Counted from the first letter of the stretch, positions 17,040 through 25,736 are shown. The stretch is DNA of 64,000 nt from Butyrivibrio fibrisolvens (GCF_023206215.1 NZ_CP065800.1:3596001-3660000); one strand, 5' to 3'. The notes: a model not told the origin generated them from the letters alone. Made by a program: numbers and translations.

Positions 17040-18785
17040 TTATCTATAACTGTATTGAATCAATTCGTTCACTTCATGAACCCCATCTGCGTCAATATCA
17101 AATACATACCATGCATTACCGCTGCCGCTTGTAGGAACTTCAAATGTGTCCACGAGAACGCTTCCCTTGTATACGTTGACGGTTGCTCCTGATTCTGCTA
17201 TCACAGGGTTGCCGCTGTAGTTATAGGCAACATACTTAAGCGTTTTTCCATTAAAATATTCGTTGTCGATATCTATAGTTATAGTTTCCGGTCCTAATCC
17301 CTCGGTATTATCAACATCTAAAGTTGCTACAACTTCACCGCTGCTGCTAAGTTCTGTCCTGCCGTAGTAAACGCTGGCGACCTTTCCACCATCCTCCCCA
17401 TAAATATCCAGATGCGAATCCAGATCTCTGGGAGTAGGATTCCATGTGAGTACTATTCTGTACTGTCCTTCAGGAAGCACCGGTGAAATAGCCATTACTA
17501 CAGGTTCTACTGTTTCCTGCTCCACTGCAGTAACGTTAAAGTATCCGGTAATGAAACCATCGATTGATACTTCTGCTGTATAATCTCCTTCCTTTACAGC
17601 AAACTGTACATCTCCATTTTCAGTTGAGACTGCTTCTGCAATGAAGTCACCTTCCTGATTGTCTTTACCTTCACGAAGCCTTACAACAGCACCTTCAATT
17701 GAAGATCCGTTTACAGCATTTATAACACGTCCATAGATTGCGAGAATAAGTGCTTCAGCCTCTTCTGAATACTTTGTCAGCACATAGTCATTTATCTGCG
17801 CGGAGGAATCTACTGTAACATCCGGATTATCCCAGGGAGCAACTACGTTGAATCCGAAAGATACAGATTCTCCTGCCGGAATATTCTGATTGTAAACTGC
17901 ATTCTTTACAACATATCTTCCGTTCTCGTGCTGTTCGATAATGCCATTCCATATCTGTGTGATTTCGTTGGCAAAATTAAATTCAAGTCCCCAGTCCTCA
18001 ATAGTCTTGTCAGTATTGTTCGTGATAGTTACCTGACCTGTGAAGCCTGTCCCCCAGTCTGCTATAACTTCATAAGTGACTGTGTAGTCTTCTTCTTGGG
18101 TATCTGTCTTGGCATTCAGGTTTTTAAAATCAGTGGGTTCGCCATTAAAAGCAGCACCAACGCTGAATCCAAAGAATACAGATCCGCCAACCGGAATATC
18201 CTGATTCCATCCGCAGTTATTAATAACAAACACGCCGTTTTCATGGCTTTCTACAACACCGTTCCAGATTGTTGTAAAATCCGGAGCATCATAGGCCATG
18301 CTCAGTTTCCAGTCTTCGATAACCCTATCGCTCGTATTCTCGATAGTAACACCTGCATTGTATCCATCTCCCCAATCTTCAAGGAGAGCAAATGTAACTT
18401 TGAATCCGGGATCTGCAGATTCTTCTGCTGCAACAGGTTCTTCTGCTACAACAGGCTCTTCAGGGAAAACTTCCGTCTCTTCTTCGGGCGTTTCTGGCAG
18501 CACGTATGTTACTTCAGGCTCCTGCGCAGGAACGATAGTTGTGTCCTCCTCATCAGAAGTGATTGCTGCGTCCTCCTCATCAGAATCGATAGTTGCGTTC
18601 TCCTCATCGGGGGCGATTGTTGCATTCTCTTCATCGGAAGCGATAGTTGCACTCTCCCCATCGGGATCGATAGTGACGATTTCTTCATCGGGCACTTCTT
18701 CAGCAAAAGAATTGAATGAGATCATGTTAAAAGACATTGCTACTACTAATAACGACGAAACCAAAACACTCTTTTTCTTGAACAT
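17040..18785 (-). CDS. Secreted protein with two CBM2-like domains and a YfaP/DUF2135-like domain
   Basis: A 581-residue exported protein. A signal peptide (about residues 1-28) ends in SFA. An acidic region follows (residues 38-100), made of 9-residue repeats of the type ATIASDEEN. Two cellulose-binding-like domains of about 95 residues lie near 125-225 and 235-330, each with the WGDGY/WGTGF start, IWNGxxExHENG and NQxIPxGxSVxFGF motifs. Next comes a carboxypeptidase-regulatory-like beta sandwich (about 350-420). Last is a domain with LTWNPTPRDLDSHLDIYGEDG, typical of YfaP/DUF2135. No catalytic domain or sortase motif is seen. It probably binds plant polysaccharide at or near the cell surface. 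Confidence 0.75.
   Translation of the reverse strand: MFKKKSVLVSSLLVVAMSFNMISFNSFAEEVPDEEIVTIDPDGESATIASDEENATIAPDEENATIDSDEEDAAITSDEEDTTIVPAQEPEVTYVLPETPEEETEVFPEEPVVAEEPVAAEESADPGFKVTFALLEDWGDGYNAGVTIENTSDRVIEDWKLSMAYDAPDFTTIWNGVVESHENGVFVINNCGWNQDIPVGGSVFFGFSVGAAFNGEPTDFKNLNAKTDTQEEDYTVTYEVIADWGTGFTGQVTITNNTDKTIEDWGLEFNFANEITQIWNGIIEQHENGRYVVKNAVYNQNIPAGESVSFGFNVVAPWDNPDVTVDSSAQINDYVLTKYSEEAEALILAIYGRVINAVNGSSIEGAVVRLREGKDNQEGDFIAEAVSTENGDVQFAVKEGDYTAEVSIDGFITGYFNVTAVEQETVEPVVMAISPVLPEGQYRIVLTWNPTPRDLDSHLDIYGEDGGKVASVYYGRTELSSSGEVVATLDVDNTEGLGPETITIDIDNEYFNGKTLKYVAYNYSGNPVIAESGATVNVYKGSVLVDTFEVPTSGSGNAWYVFDIDADGVHEVNELIQYSYR
18541..18700 (-). repeat. 27-bp tandem repeats inside the secreted protein gene
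   Basis: About five to six imperfect copies with a 27-bp period encode the 9-residue acidic repeat. The copies differ mostly in two or three bases. The period and coding location make this a protein linker, not a CRISPR array. Confidence 0.75.
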
Positions 18786-19120
18786 AATATACCCCTTCTA
18801 CAATATTTAATTGTCAGTTTAGGCAATATCACAGTGCCGGCAGAAGTGATATCACCAAAAAGAAGTATACCAATAATATATATAATATGCAATTAGTAGT
18901 TTTTAAAAATACGTATTTTCGTAATTTTCGTAATTTAAATCAATTCATTATTTTTTCCTCTCTATCTTTAATTCGAACAACTGCCTATTACCGTTAAATT
19001 CTTTTCCATTAATATCTTTACCTGTTTATTAATTTATCAGATAATGAATAATTGAATAGGGAATGATACATTTTGTGCTTCTAGGAGTTTTACCAAAGTA
19101 CATTCAAAAAAGGGGTAATT
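18786..19120. other. Divergent AT-rich intergenic region
   Basis: These 335 bases separate two divergently transcribed secreted-protein genes. They must hold both promoters. I see AT-rich tracts but no clear operator, RNA gene or repeat. Confidence 0.5.
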
Positions 19121-20689
19121 ATGAAAAGAAAAATATGCAGTCTATTATTGTCATCTGTTATGACACTATCACTACTGGCAGGATGTTCAGGACAAAGCGT
19201 ATCGATTGAACTGCAAAATGATAATGAAGAAAAAGCAGATGATGAGGTCGAAACATCTAACGACACTGATTCTGAAAGTGAAACAAAATCAAATTCCGGC
19301 GATAGCTCATCGCAAGCAGATGATACCGAAAATTTTGAAGAATCTTCATTTGGAACGGAAGGCTATCCATATGATATAGATCCTTCTGATCCTAATCCGG
19401 AAAACCGCATGGCGCATAATATATATCTTAATCCTGATCTAAGTAATACTTCTAATGCTTTCAGCGCTTACAGTATTGATTTCAAAACTTCCGATGATGC
19501 AAACAGTACCTACTGGTCACTTTGCAACTGGAACATGCATAATGGGAGCGGTGCTTATGCAGGACTTCAGAATGCTTCAAATAACAAAGTTGCCATACTG
19601 TCTTTTTGGAAAAACGATCATGCTACTGATCCCAATAAAGCACTAGCAACTTTAGTCTATCCGGATGATACAGCAGATACTTTTGACAATGAAGGGTCTG
19701 GTGTTAAGTGGATAAGAGATTATTCCTGGGAAAAGGATCACTGGTACAGAATGGTTATAAGAGCTTTTGACCCTGAATGGTCTGATGGAACTGTTGTTGA
19801 AGAGTGGATTCAGGATAAAGAGAGCGGCGAATGGACTCTTTATGCAGCTTATGATACACATATCAAAGATTCTTATCTGGAAGGCAACATGTCTTTTTTC
19901 ATGGAGAACTTTAATTCTAATGACTGCAACGAACTTAGAAGCATGAAGCTTAATAATATCTATGTAATGGAATACGGCACTGATACATGGACGGCTATAG
20001 ATACTGCTACTCTCAGTATAGATACAGAGTGGGATAACAAAAAAGGCGGCTACAACTTTGGTGCTACTGATGAATATTTCTGGGGCTATACCTGCGGAAG
20101 CGGCGATGATTTTGTAAAAACCCAGGCTTCGCTTCCTAAAAAAGAAACTTATACTATTAAGATGTCTGACTCAGCTCCTGACTTTGATTTCGTTCATGAT
20201 TACGGATTCGAGACAACTGTAAGCTCCGAACCACTCTATCTCATCCACGTCAACTGGACCTATTTTGATAATTATGAGGAAGATACATGGCGTGAAATGG
20301 GTGTTGAGCCTTATGAAAACGACGTATATGTAGATGTTTCAGACGGAAGCTCAACTATAGACATAACTTCTCTCAGATGTGAGACATTTGAAAATACTGA
20401 TACTTATTATGCACTTGTAAACGGTACGGAAGAAAAGATCTATTCTCATACTGTTAGTGAAGAAGGTTATGGAATTCAAATTTTTAGAGATGATCTTACA
20501 TACAACATCTCCTGGCAGACCAGTACCAATACAATTGATACTGACTGCTATGCAGAGATCTGGGACGCAAATGACAACTATGAAGTAAGAACCCGTGATG
20601 ATTATCTGGCAAGAAGCTATACCGGTGCATGGTACTTTGCCATATGCTCAGTTAAAAATGGAGTTCTTGGAGAATTTGATTATTACTAA
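19121..20689 (+). CDS. Secreted lipoprotein, DUF3472-like
   Basis: A 522-residue lipoprotein: the signal ends in the lipobox LLAGC at about residues 18-22, then comes an Asp/Glu/Ser linker to about residue 75. The middle (about 90-330) has repeated aromatic motifs (YWSLCNWNMHNGSGAYAGLQ, WYRMVIRAF, GTDTWTAIDTATLSID) that fit the DUF3472 family of surface proteins with a jelly-roll-like fold. The C-terminal part (about 350-522) is another beta-rich region. No catalytic residues can be named. It is divergent from the carbohydrate-binding protein gene and may act with it on polysaccharide, but this is inference. Confidence 0.6.
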   Translation: MKRKICSLLLSSVMTLSLLAGCSGQSVSIELQNDNEEKADDEVETSNDTDSESETKSNSGDSSSQADDTENFEESSFGTEGYPYDIDPSDPNPENRMAHNIYLNPDLSNTSNAFSAYSIDFKTSDDANSTYWSLCNWNMHNGSGAYAGLQNASNNKVAILSFWKNDHATDPNKALATLVYPDDTADTFDNEGSGVKWIRDYSWEKDHWYRMVIRAFDPEWSDGTVVEEWIQDKESGEWTLYAAYDTHIKDSYLEGNMSFFMENFNSNDCNELRSMKLNNIYVMEYGTDTWTAIDTATLSIDTEWDNKKGGYNFGATDEYFWGYTCGSGDDFVKTQASLPKKETYTIKMSDSAPDFDFVHDYGFETTVSSEPLYLIHVNWTYFDNYEEDTWREMGVEPYENDVYVDVSDGSSTIDITSLRCETFENTDTYYALVNGTEEKIYSHTVSEEGYGIQIFRDDLTYNISWQTSTNTIDTDCYAEIWDANDNYEVRTRDDYLARSYTGAWYFAICSVKNGVLGEFDYY

Positions 20690-20790
20690 TATCTAAAAAA
20701 ACAGTTACCTGATACTTTACCATATGCTCCGTAACTAACAAAGTCCCCTAGAACTGTGTATCGGAATAAATCAAAGCTCACTTAATTCAC

Positions 20791-20816
20791 CCCCCTGTCA
20801 CCTTCTGGTGAGGGGG
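20791..20816. terminator. Terminator between convergent genes
   Basis: CCCCC plus CACC pairs with GGTG plus GGGGG around TTCT, followed by ATTTTGTTT on the plus strand. It ends the lipoprotein transcript and, read the other way, could serve the DUF2268 gene. Confidence 0.75.
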
Positions 20817-20823
20817 ATTTTGT

Positions 20824-21729
20824 TTATGTCCAAAATTCTTCCACTTCTGCAAGTATTTCATCAGCAGGCAGAACTGTCGCCTTCTCAATCGGAATATGAG
20901 TTTTCTCAAGAAAGTATTTGATCAGATAGTAACCTGTAGCATATCCAGCACAGTAAGGAAGTCCCACTTTTGGAAAACTCTGAAGCTCAGCCATCTCATC
21001 GCCATAAAGATATGCCGTTATCTCTGCAAATCCAGTCACATTAAGACCAGCTCTTATTATCTCTTTAATAAGAGGCATCAGCTCCATATCAGTCTTTGTA
21101 ACCCATGGACCAAGGAACTCCTCTCCGAATATCGTCGTAGCATAATTCTCTGCAAGCCCTTCGCTCACGATCATCTCTGCAAGATTTATATCATTTGTCC
21201 ATTTTATATACTGATACCTTACATTATGATTGGTCTCATGCGCCAGTGCAGCCGGAAGCCTCTTAATAGTGTCACCAGATGGGATCAGCCATCCCATTAT
21301 GTATCCGGGAATCCCTCCATCACCACAGTAACCCTCATTCATGATCGTATAAGCATTCTTTGGATTAGCAAGAAATATGGAATAAAGATATTCTTTAACT
21401 TTAAGCTCAACTCCCTGATCTTCAAATCTATTAAGAGCTGTCTCTATAGCTTTCGTGCAAGAATCCCAGATAGCCTCATCATATAGCGCTTCAATACTAT
21501 CTTTATAATTAGTATCAATTTCAGAAGGCGGCATAAGTCCCAGTCTATTATTGGCCATAATGATATCGTAACCTCCGGGATGCGTAGGCTTAATAGGAAT
21601 ATGATACATATCCCACTTCCCCTTAAATGGCATCATCATTTCGTAGCGGTAGATATCATCTTTCTTGTCCATATCTGCAAGCATGATTTTAGTATAGATA
21701 TCCGGTGAAAATAATCGATTTAGTTTCAT
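20824..21729 (-). CDS. Predicted Zn-dependent protease (DUF2268)
   Basis: A 301-residue cytoplasmic protein without a signal peptide. The zinc-protease signature HETNH appears near residue 165 (ALAHETNHNVRYQY), and a downstream Glu lies in VSEGLAENYATTIFGEE, as in DUF2268 proteins. These are often annotated as predicted Zn-dependent proteases and may be regulators. The ATG follows AAGGAG. Two palindromes, TTGTAATTACAA at 21839-21850 and a 19-bp dyad at 21859-21877, lie 110-150 bp upstream and may regulate it. Confidence 0.7.
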   Translation of the reverse strand: MKLNRLFSPDIYTKIMLADMDKKDDIYRYEMMMPFKGKWDMYHIPIKPTHPGGYDIIMANNRLGLMPPSEIDTNYKDSIEALYDEAIWDSCTKAIETALNRFEDQGVELKVKEYLYSIFLANPKNAYTIMNEGYCGDGGIPGYIMGWLIPSGDTIKRLPAALAHETNHNVRYQYIKWTNDINLAEMIVSEGLAENYATTIFGEEFLGPWVTKTDMELMPLIKEIIRAGLNVTGFAEITAYLYGDEMAELQSFPKVGLPYCAGYATGYYLIKYFLEKTHIPIEKATVLPADEILAEVEEFWT

Positions 21730-21858
21730 TAGTCATCTCCTTGATAGGTCATTTCTAATTCATCTGTATTTGTTTGAAAACACTTTGATAATATGATTAC
21801 TGACTGTATGATATAAAAAACTCGTAATCATTTATCTTCTTGTAATTACAAATATAAA

Positions 21859-21877
21859 CTATTACGTAACGTAATAG
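21859..21877. promoter_or_regulatory. Perfect 19-bp dyad operator candidate
   Basis: CTATTACGT-A-ACGTAATAG is a perfect 9-1-9 inverted repeat. TTGTAATTACAA, also palindromic, lies nine bases before it. The position is upstream of the DUF2268 gene and beyond the terminator of the gene at 21955, so it probably controls the former. The binding protein is unknown. Confidence 0.55.
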
Positions 21878-21891
21878 TCAACATAAAAAAA

Positions 21892-21915
21892 CGGTAGATT
21901 TTTTAAGATCTACCG
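21892..21915 (-). terminator. Terminator after the Rpn-like gene
   Basis: CGGTAGAT and ATCTACCG pair, and the minus strand continues into TTTTTTT. It is 40 bp past the stop of the gene at 21955-22224. Confidence 0.85.
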
Positions 21916-21954
21916 CCATCCAAACACATTATGATGTGTATACTCATATGACCA

Positions 21955-22224
21955 TTACACTTGAAGTTGTTCAGAAATAATTGTTCTATCCATCTCTGAA
22001 ATTTCCAAGCTATCAAAAGCCTGTTCCATTGTAAAAGATGTGTTTTTCATTAGCACTTTAACATTCTGCGTCAAGGTCTTTATTCTATTCTCTTCGACAC
22101 GTTTTTTTGCATATCTTTCAACTTTTTCACACACAATATCACGACCTTTCTCTGTTTCCTTGTAATGATGGAGTCCATCTGCCGAATTACGCTGAATTAC
22201 CTTAAACTTCAATCTACTATACAT
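21955..22224 (-). CDS. Small Rpn-type nuclease remnant (C-terminal part)
   Basis: An 89-residue charged helical protein resembling the C-terminal segment of Rpn/PD-(D/E)XK recombination-promoting nucleases (EKVERYAKKRVEENRIKTLTQNVKVLMKN, then FTMEQAFDSLEIS). The nuclease core that should come before it is absent, so it is a fragment or an independent small protein. A consensus promoter (TTGACA, 18 bases, TATAAT) ends only four bases before the ATG, which would give a leaderless message, and no ribosome site is visible. An intact terminator follows. Whether it is translated is uncertain. Confidence 0.5.
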   Translation of the reverse strand: MYSRLKFKVIQRNSADGLHHYKETEKGRDIVCEKVERYAKKRVEENRIKTLTQNVKVLMKNTSFTMEQAFDSLEISEMDRTIISEQLQV

Positions 22225-22228
22225 TGAT

Positions 22229-22278
22229 ATTATATACAACGCAACTCGTGAATGTCAATTGTGAATTGATTTTTGCGT
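22229..22278 (-). promoter_or_regulatory. Consensus promoter with overlapping dyads
   Basis: On the minus strand TTGACA (22253-22258) and TATAAT (22229-22234) are 18 bases apart. TCAATT-GTG-AATTGA (22255-22269) overlaps the -35 box, and ACGCAA/TTGCGT (22239-22244, 22273-22278) brackets it. The region also precedes the divergent LexA-like gene, so these dyads may be its autoregulatory site. Confidence 0.55.
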
Positions 22279-22427
22279 AAAAATATGTTATGTTTTAGTT
22301 ATAGACTTGAAAGTAAATTCCAGATGATAACACTCCTTGCACACGTTCATTCTGCTAAGGGCATTGAACTGGATTTTAGATTTTATCATTTCCCTTATAA
22401 CAGCTATAGCAAAAAGGAAAGGAAAAC

Positions 22428-23135
22428 ATGAAAAAAGACATAGGTAAAGTTATTGCAAAACATCGCAAAGCGATGAAGTTATCCCAGATAGATCTTGCCA
22501 GGCAGCTTGCAGAGCACAATATCGTTATTACCAATGCAGGAATCAGTGCCTGGGAGAAAGGGAACACTACCCCCAGCGCCGAAGCTCTTCTGACGGTCTG
22601 TGAGATACTTAAGATAAGCGATATTTACACAGAATTCATTGGTGAGAATCCTCTGGATCCTTTTAAAGAACTTAATTCTGAAGGGACTCAGAAGGCACTC
22701 GAATACATTGATCTTCTCAAAAAGTCCGGAGATTACAAGAAGCACAGCTCAGATATTATCGATATAAAGCCTCGTCTCATGAAGATAGCCCTTATTTCTG
22801 CATCAGCAGGTACCGGTAATCTTCTTGATGAAGAGAACTTCGAAATGATGGAGATCACAGAACCTGTTCCTAATAAAGCTGACTTTGGCGTATACATTAC
22901 AGGAGACAGTATGGAACCAAGGTTCCATGACGAAGAGCTTGTCTGGATCGAACAGAAAGACATGCTCGAATCAGGTGACATCGGACTCTTTTTTCTGGAT
23001 GGAATGACTTATATCAAAAAATATGTAGTCAATAAATCGGGAACATTCCTTGTATCACTCAATGCCAAGTACAAGCCTATTGAGGTAGGCGAATATAATA
23101 CTTTCAAAATATTTGGCAAGCTCGCCACAGATTAA
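22428..23135 (+). CDS. LexA-like repressor with XRE helix-turn-helix and S24 peptidase domain
   Basis: A 235-residue self-cleaving repressor. The N-terminal Cro/XRE helix-turn-helix covers about residues 8-65 (LSQIDLARQLAEHNIVITNAG). The C-terminal S24 domain has an Ala-Gly cleavage bond in SASAGTG near residue 125, nucleophile Ser in GDSMEP near 164, and general-base Lys in MTYIKKY near 198, so all residues for RecA-stimulated self-cleavage are present. It leads a cassette of a Y-family polymerase, a YolD-like protein and an SRAP protein. It probably represses this cassette until DNA damage. Unlike LexA, it uses an XRE-type DNA-binding domain, as phage-like repressors do. Confidence 0.88.
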   Translation: MKKDIGKVIAKHRKAMKLSQIDLARQLAEHNIVITNAGISAWEKGNTTPSAEALLTVCEILKISDIYTEFIGENPLDPFKELNSEGTQKALEYIDLLKKSGDYKKHSSDIIDIKPRLMKIALISASAGTGNLLDEENFEMMEITEPVPNKADFGVYITGDSMEPRFHDEELVWIEQKDMLESGDIGLFFLDGMTYIKKYVVNKSGTFLVSLNAKYKPIEVGEYNTFKIFGKLATD

Positions 23136-23232
23136 GCATCTTTGCCTGATAGGAACACATCCTGTTTGCTTAGCCCTGATTGCCAAAACCTGATCAGTGC
23201 TCAGATTTGCACCATTAAAGACATTAGATCAT

Positions 23233-24639
23233 ATGGATATTAACCAAAAAACTTACATCGCCATAGATATGAAAAGCTTCTATGCATCTGTTGAATGTGT
23301 AGCCAGAGGTCTTGACCCCTTAAGTGCCAAGCTTCTCGTAGCAGATACAAGCAGATCCGATCAGACCATCTGCCTTGCGGTATCTCCTGCTCTTAAAGGT
23401 ATCGGCGTTCCCAGTAGGCCTAGACTCTTTGAAGCCAAACAAGCGATAAGTAAATATGAAAAGCTCCACCATACCAAAGTGCGTTATATCACGGCAACTC
23501 CACGTATGGCGGAATATGAAAAAATCTCTGCAAAGATATATGGAATATACCTAAAGTATGTATCACCCGAAGATGTCCATGTATACAGCATTGATGAATG
23601 TTTTATTGATTGCACACCATATCTGCACTTCTATGAAGATGCCGCCAGAAAGGCCTGCCAGCATCCGGCCCACTTCATGGCGCTGACCATTATACGTGAT
23701 GTTCTTAAGAATACTGGCATCACGGCAACTGTCGGGATCGGAACCAATCTATACCTTGCCAAGGTTGCCATGGACATAGTGGCTAAGAAAGCTCCCGCCG
23801 ATAAAGACGGAGTCCGGATCGCATCACTTACGGAAGAAAGCTACAGGCTTCTTTTATGGGAGCATAAGCCTCTCACCGACTTCTGGCAGATAGGTCGTGG
23901 CAAAGCTGCAAGACTTGCCAGCAATCATATGTACACCATGGGTGATATAGCTGAACGTTCACAGCTGGATGAAGAGTTATTGTATAAAATCTTCGGTATT
24001 GATGCAGAAATACTGATCGATCATGCATGGGGGATAGAACCTGTCACCATGTATGATATTAAGCACTACAAGAGCGACAACCACTCCCTTACCAATGGTC
24101 AGGTACTTCCAAGGCCTTACAAATACCAAGAGGCCTGCATTGTATTTAAAGAGATGATCGACGTACTGTGCTGCGATATGTACAAAAAGAACCTTGTATC
24201 ATCAAGATTCACCTGGTGGATAAGTTACGATTACAAAAGCATGGAGTACTTCCCTGAATATGATGGAAGACTATCCATCGACTGGTACGGAAGACTCCAT
24301 CCTGCTCACTCCAACGGAACTGTCAGATTAACTGCCGCTACTAATGCTGCAAATATCATCATTCCTAAGATCATGCAGGACATTGCCAAAAAGAGCGATC
24401 ACAGGATCCTGCTTAGAAGGCTCGGTGTCAGTGCCTGCGATGTTACAAGCGATGATGGAATATATCAGCTGGATCTCTTTACTGATTATGATGCCTTGGA
24501 TAGGGAGAAGAAAATTCACGCTGCTCTTCTTGAAGTCAGAAACAAGTACGGAGCCAATGCCCTACTAAAAGGAACAAACTTTTTAGAAGGTGCAACAACC
24601 AGAATGAGAAATGAGCAGATTGGTGGGCATAAGGCTTAA
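23233..24639 (+). CDS. Y-family DNA polymerase (UmuC/ImuB-like)
   Basis: Translesion DNA polymerase of 468 residues. The palm begins with YIAIDMKSFYASVECVARG (first catalytic Asp near residue 11), and the second acidic pair is in VYSIDECFIDCTPYL near residue 120. The GIGTNLYLAKVAMDIVAKK block and a C-terminal little-finger domain follow. I chose the ATG at 23233; a GTG 36 bases earlier adds residues not seen in the family. No strong ribosome site precedes either. It follows the LexA-like gene by 97 bp and is probably induced with it. The stop codon lies inside a perfect 20-bp palindrome. Confidence 0.92.
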   Translation: MDINQKTYIAIDMKSFYASVECVARGLDPLSAKLLVADTSRSDQTICLAVSPALKGIGVPSRPRLFEAKQAISKYEKLHHTKVRYITATPRMAEYEKISAKIYGIYLKYVSPEDVHVYSIDECFIDCTPYLHFYEDAARKACQHPAHFMALTIIRDVLKNTGITATVGIGTNLYLAKVAMDIVAKKAPADKDGVRIASLTEESYRLLLWEHKPLTDFWQIGRGKAARLASNHMYTMGDIAERSQLDEELLYKIFGIDAEILIDHAWGIEPVTMYDIKHYKSDNHSLTNGQVLPRPYKYQEACIVFKEMIDVLCCDMYKKNLVSSRFTWWISYDYKSMEYFPEYDGRLSIDWYGRLHPAHSNGTVRLTAATNAANIIIPKIMQDIAKKSDHRILLRRLGVSACDVTSDDGIYQLDLFTDYDALDREKKIHAALLEVRNKYGANALLKGTNFLEGATTRMRNEQIGGHKA

Positions 24640-24647
24640 GCCTTATG
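24628..24647. other. Perfect 20-bp palindrome at the polymerase stop codon
   Basis: CATAAGGCTT-AAGCCTTATG spans the TAA stop. There is no T-run after it, so it is unlikely to be a terminator; it may be an RNA stability hairpin or a protein site. Confidence 0.6.
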
Positions 24648-24730
24648 AAATAAAAGCGCGAACGATTCTATATTATGATGATTCGATATAACCTTATACT
24701 TATTGAATTATGTAACGAAGGAGGAACGCT

Positions 24731-24982
24731 ATGAATAACACATATAGCAATGCATTCCCTTCCTCTTTCAGATATAAGAATGTCTTAGAGAAAGGAAAGC
24801 CTGTGCATGATAAATACGACAGTTTTTCATTAAAGCATCCTGCCATGGACCTTTCAAGACGGGCGAAGATATTCAGTCCATTTGATGCACTTAAAGGATT
24901 TGATGACGAACTTGCTAAGATGCAGACAGATGTAACAGACAATTACCTCGACGATACAATCCACATAGATGAAGCACCATAA
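24731..24982 (+). CDS. YolD-like small protein partnered with the polymerase
   Basis: An 83-residue protein with the core HPAMDLSRRAKIFSPFDALKGFDDEL (about residues 36-61). It resembles the short YolD-type partners found after Y-family polymerases in Clostridia, which share a DRAAQFAPFAAL-G-type motif. The molecular role of these partners is not firmly known; they are thought to work with the polymerase. The start is well supported by GAAGGAGG eight bases upstream. Confidence 0.75.
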   Translation: MNNTYSNAFPSSFRYKNVLEKGKPVHDKYDSFSLKHPAMDLSRRAKIFSPFDALKGFDDELAKMQTDVTDNYLDDTIHIDEAP

Positions 24983-25059
24983 ATCAGTTCACATAACAAG
25001 CAGTCCTTCTTACCTATTCGAACAAAATATGTAGGCGAATTATTGTATAACTGTCATGA

Positions 25060-25071
25060 AAACATATGTTC
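25060..25071. promoter_or_regulatory. DinR/LexA-type box upstream of the SRAP gene
   Basis: AAAC-ATAT-GTTC matches 11 of 12 bases of the Gram-positive SOS box GAAC-ATAT-GTTC. It is about 40 bp before the SRAP start codon, suggesting damage-induced expression. Confidence 0.5.
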
Positions 25072-25109
25072 ATTGTAAAGTCAGACACTTACCTGCAGGA
25101 GATAATATT

Positions 25110-25736
25110 ATGTGTACCAGATACGCTCTTGAAAAAGACCTTCCTGAATTAAAAGATATAATAGATGCAGCCTCAAGATCGAGACTCGTACAGAAATTTA
25201 TTGATAGCTACGCAAGGCCATTCATAACTTATGGCGAAGTCCGCCCTACTGATATCGTACCTGTCCTTGCTCCAAATCCCAAAGGTGAGAGATGTGCATA
25301 TCCCATGCAATGGGGCTTTCTATCCAAAGATAATAAGAGAACTCTTTTCAATGCCCGCATGGAAACAGCAAGTGTTAAGCCCACCTTTAAAGATGCCTGG
25401 AAATCTCACAGATGCATCATTCCGGCTTCCTATTACTATGAATGGCAACACTTTAAAAGCCCTGATGGCAAAGAAAAAACCGGTGATAAGTTTGCAATCC
25501 AGCCTGCCGGATTAACTGTGACCTGGCTGTGCGGCCTGTACCGCATTGAAGAAGGTTATCCTGTCTTTGTCGTCCTGACAAAAGATCCAACCAAAGAACT
25601 AGCCAAGATTCACGACCGAATGCCTCTCATACTTCCAACAGATAAGATTGATGACTGGATAAGCCCATCGTCAGATCCTGAAGAAATAGTCAGATTTGCT
25701 CTTGAAGATATGGTCATAGAAAAAGCTGAGAGTTAA
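25110..25736 (+). CDS. SRAP domain protein (HMCES/YedK family), abasic-site shield
   Basis: A 208-residue protein that forms a covalent link to abasic sites in single-stranded DNA through the N-terminal cysteine. I place the start at 25110 because the SRAP catalytic Cys must be residue 2 (MCTRY) and AGGAGA precedes it; the in-frame upstream ATG would bury the cysteine. Other active-site features are FNARMETASVKPTF (Asn and Arg, near residue 75), RCIIPASYYYEW near 105 and the IHDRMPLIL histidine near 170. It closes the SOS-type cassette and has an SOS-like box upstream. Confidence 0.93.
   Translation: MCTRYALEKDLPELKDIIDAASRSRLVQKFIDSYARPFITYGEVRPTDIVPVLAPNPKGERCAYPMQWGFLSKDNKRTLFNARMETASVKPTFKDAWKSHRCIIPASYYYEWQHFKSPDGKEKTGDKFAIQPAGLTVTWLCGLYRIEEGYPVFVVLTKDPTKELAKIHDRMPLILPTDKIDDWISPSSDPEEIVRFALEDMVIEKAES

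Noticed and set aside
18541..18700. CRISPR-like array
   Set aside because: The 27-bp units are contiguous without spacers and encode a 9-residue protein repeat in frame.
17928..18719. 263-codon open frame on the plus strand
   Set aside because: It is antisense to the secreted carbohydrate-binding protein gene, has no ribosome site and gives Cys/Ile/Phe-rich text without domains. The minus-strand gene has signal peptide, domains and terminator.
20896..21486. 196-codon open frame on the plus strand
   Set aside because: It is antisense to the DUF2268 gene, whose HETNH motif and ribosome site are clear. No domain is visible in the antisense product.
23197..23232. GTG start for the Y-family polymerase
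   Set aside because: It would add 12 residues before the conserved YIAIDMKSFYAS start, and no ribosome site supports it.
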